This document shows positions 63,095 through 64,000 of a DNA stretch of 64,000 nucleotides, piece by piece. Position numbers and translations under genes: made by a program. Origin of the DNA: Zeus faber (Eukaryota; Chordata; Actinopteri; Zeiformes; Zeidae); assembly GCA_960531495.1 (NCBI GenBank), contig CAUIJY010000068.1, forward strand, positions 620,001-684,000, given 5' to 3'. The stretch's first letter is position 1. The number at the start of each line of letters is the position of its first letter. The notes beneath the pieces were generated by a model, which saw nothing but the letters and a program-made list of their open reading frames with translations, was not told the origin of the DNA and did no database searches.

Positions 63095-64000
63095 AAATTT
63101 AAAGACTGAAAGGATGTTTTGAGTAAAGGTTTCTGTCATGACTCTCTAGGAACTGCTCAGATAGTGTAAATACTGTTATGAACTCATTTGTAATGGGAAA
63201 GTACTCTTTGCAGAACAGTTTTTGGCACATCTAACAATTTTTTTCTGAAATTACGAGCATTTTCATAAAAACATGCATGGATGGCAAACAAGGCATTTTC
63301 AGGCAATTTAAAAACTGAAAGGATGTTTTGAGTAAAGGTTTCTGTCATGACTCTGTAGGAACTGCTCAGATAGTGTAAATACTGTTATGAACTCATTTGT
63401 AATGGGAAAGTACTGTTTGCAAAAGAGTTTTTGGCACATCTAACAAGTTTTTCTGAATTTATGAGCATTTTCATAAAAACCTGCATGGATGGCAAACAAG
63501 GCATTTTCAGGCAATTTGAAGACTGAAGGGATGTTTTGAGTAAAGGTTTCTGTCATGAATCTCTAGGACTTGCTCAGATAGTGTAAATACTGTTATGATA
63601 TGATTTGTAATGGGAAAGTACTGTTTGCAAAACAGTTTTTGGCACATCTAACAAGTTTTTCCGAAATCACGTGCAGTTTCATAAAAACCTGCATGGGTGG
63701 CAAACAAGGCATTTTCAGGCAATTTAAAGACTGAAAGGATGTTTTGAGTAAAGGTTTCTGTCATGACTCTCTAGGAACTGCTCAGATAGTGTAAATACTG
63801 TTATGAACTCATTTGTAATGGGAAAGTACTGTTTGCAAAACAGTTTTTGGCACATCTAACAAGTTTTTCTGAAATTATGAGCATTTTCATAAAAACCTGC
63901 ATGGATGGCAAACAAGGCATTTTCAGGCAATTTGAAGACTGAAAGGATGTTTTGAGTAAAGGTTTCTGTCATGACTCTCTAGGAACTGCTCAGATAGTGT
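63095..64000. repeat. Partial, altered third copy of the right-domain unit
   Basis: About 4.4 monomers that follow the 2498-base unit's order only loosely: a CTCTCTAGG unit with GTACTCTTTGC, an AATTTAAAAACTG unit, a unit with TTTCTGAATTTATGAG but ordinary GTTTGCAAAAGAG, then a TTTTTCCGAAATCACGTG unit with CATGAATCTCTAGG and TATGATATG. The array continues beyond the window edge. Confidence 0.85.

Larger units (their letters stand above)
1..64000. repeat. Satellite DNA array, ~208-bp monomer, ~307 copies
   Basis: The phrase ATGTTTTGAGTAAAG recurs every 207-209 bases from base 1 to the end of the window, always on the plus strand. Each unit runs through the same ordered landmarks: GGAACTGCTCAGATAGTG, ACTCATTTGTAATGGG, GTACTGTTTGCA, TTTTTGGCACATCTAACAA, CTGAAATTA, GCATTTTCATAAAAACCTGC, GGCAAACAAGGCATTTTCAG and TTTAAAGACTGAAAGG. 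No unit is inverted and nothing unrelated interrupts the array. Monomers differ mostly by single-base changes and by T-tract length. The length is close to one nucleosome plus linker, as is common for eukaryotic satellites. I do not recognise the family. A centromeric or pericentromeric position is an inference. The array runs off both ends of the window. Confidence 0.99.
46874..64000. repeat. Right domain: GCTTTGAG, ACGTGCAG and GAAGGGATG monomers
   Basis: New monomer types dominate. One reads AAAGGATGCTTTGAG with CATAAATCTG, AAGTATTGTTTGC and TTACGTGCAG. Another ends AATTTGAAGACTGAAGGGATG. A third has TAAATGCTGTTATG with GGCATATCTAAC and TTTTTCCGAAATTACGTG. A two-base-shorter unit has TCATGACTGTAGG (near 48981, 55436, 59391, 62931). 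Structure is a series of nested duplications of about 6 kb, 2.5 kb and 1 kb. CpG is a little more frequent than elsewhere because of TTCCGAAAT and ACGTG. No gene or mobile element is visible. Confidence 0.9.

Noticed and set aside
1-64000. CRISPR array
   Set aside because: The repeat fills the whole period with no variable spacers, the unit is about 208 bases, and the context is eukaryotic satellite.
1-64000. Tandem structural RNA genes (5S rRNA, tRNA, snRNA clusters)
   Set aside because: The 208-base unit could hold a short RNA gene, but I see no 5S internal control region, no tRNA A and B boxes in a cloverleaf context and no snRNA motif. The AT-rich, freely varying T tracts fit a satellite better.
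1-64000. Tandem array derived from a mobile element or LTR
   Set aside because: I see no coding remnant, no primer-binding or polypurine site, and no terminal repeat with target duplications. An origin from an element cannot be excluded, but nothing in the monomer shows it.

Overview
The whole 64-kb window is one uninterrupted tandem satellite DNA array. The basic unit is a monomer of about 208 bp (35% G+C in the monomer I used as consensus), all head-to-tail in one orientation, about 307 copies. I found no gene, RNA gene, transposable element, CRISPR array or unique sequence. The short minus-strand open frames that recur through the window are a by-product of the monomer sequence: 208 is not a multiple of 3, so no frame survives more than about one monomer.

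The organism is a eukaryote with a large satellite-bearing genome. The monomer has about one CpG where about six would be expected at its base composition, and that CpG is found in both deamination states (TG and CA) in many copies. This fits a genome with heavy cytosine methylation, such as a vertebrate, although plants are not excluded. I do not recognise the monomer as a named satellite family and do not assign a species. A centromeric or pericentromeric location is plausible from the scale, monomer length and higher-order structure, but the sequence alone does not prove it.

Three domains can be told apart by marker variants. The left domain (1-26247) mixes ordinary monomers with a distinct 'type A' monomer about a dozen changes away, most often every 5 monomers but also every 2, 3, 4, 6 or 8. 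It holds a 626-bp trimer repeated four times and a 5.8-kb tandem duplication whose second copy has lost 3 monomers. The middle domain (26248-46873) lacks type A. It contains a clean 1042-bp pentamer higher-order repeat (31871-36663), a 7.5-kb-displaced 1449-bp match with no difference found, and three tandem copies of an 11- or 12-monomer unit (39931-46873). The right domain (46874-64000) carries new monomer types (marked by ATGCTTTGAG, ACGTGCAG and GAAGGGATG). It is built from a roughly 6-kb duplication, then a 2498-bp duplication, then a 1042-bp duplication nested inside that.

Nothing here works together as genes do. The interest lies in the recombination history: nested, in-register unequal exchanges at scales from 1 to 28 monomers, with private variants that allow the order of some events to be read. 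Comparisons were made by eye, so boundaries are approximate (tens of bases) and identity statements are based on the lines compared, not on a full alignment.
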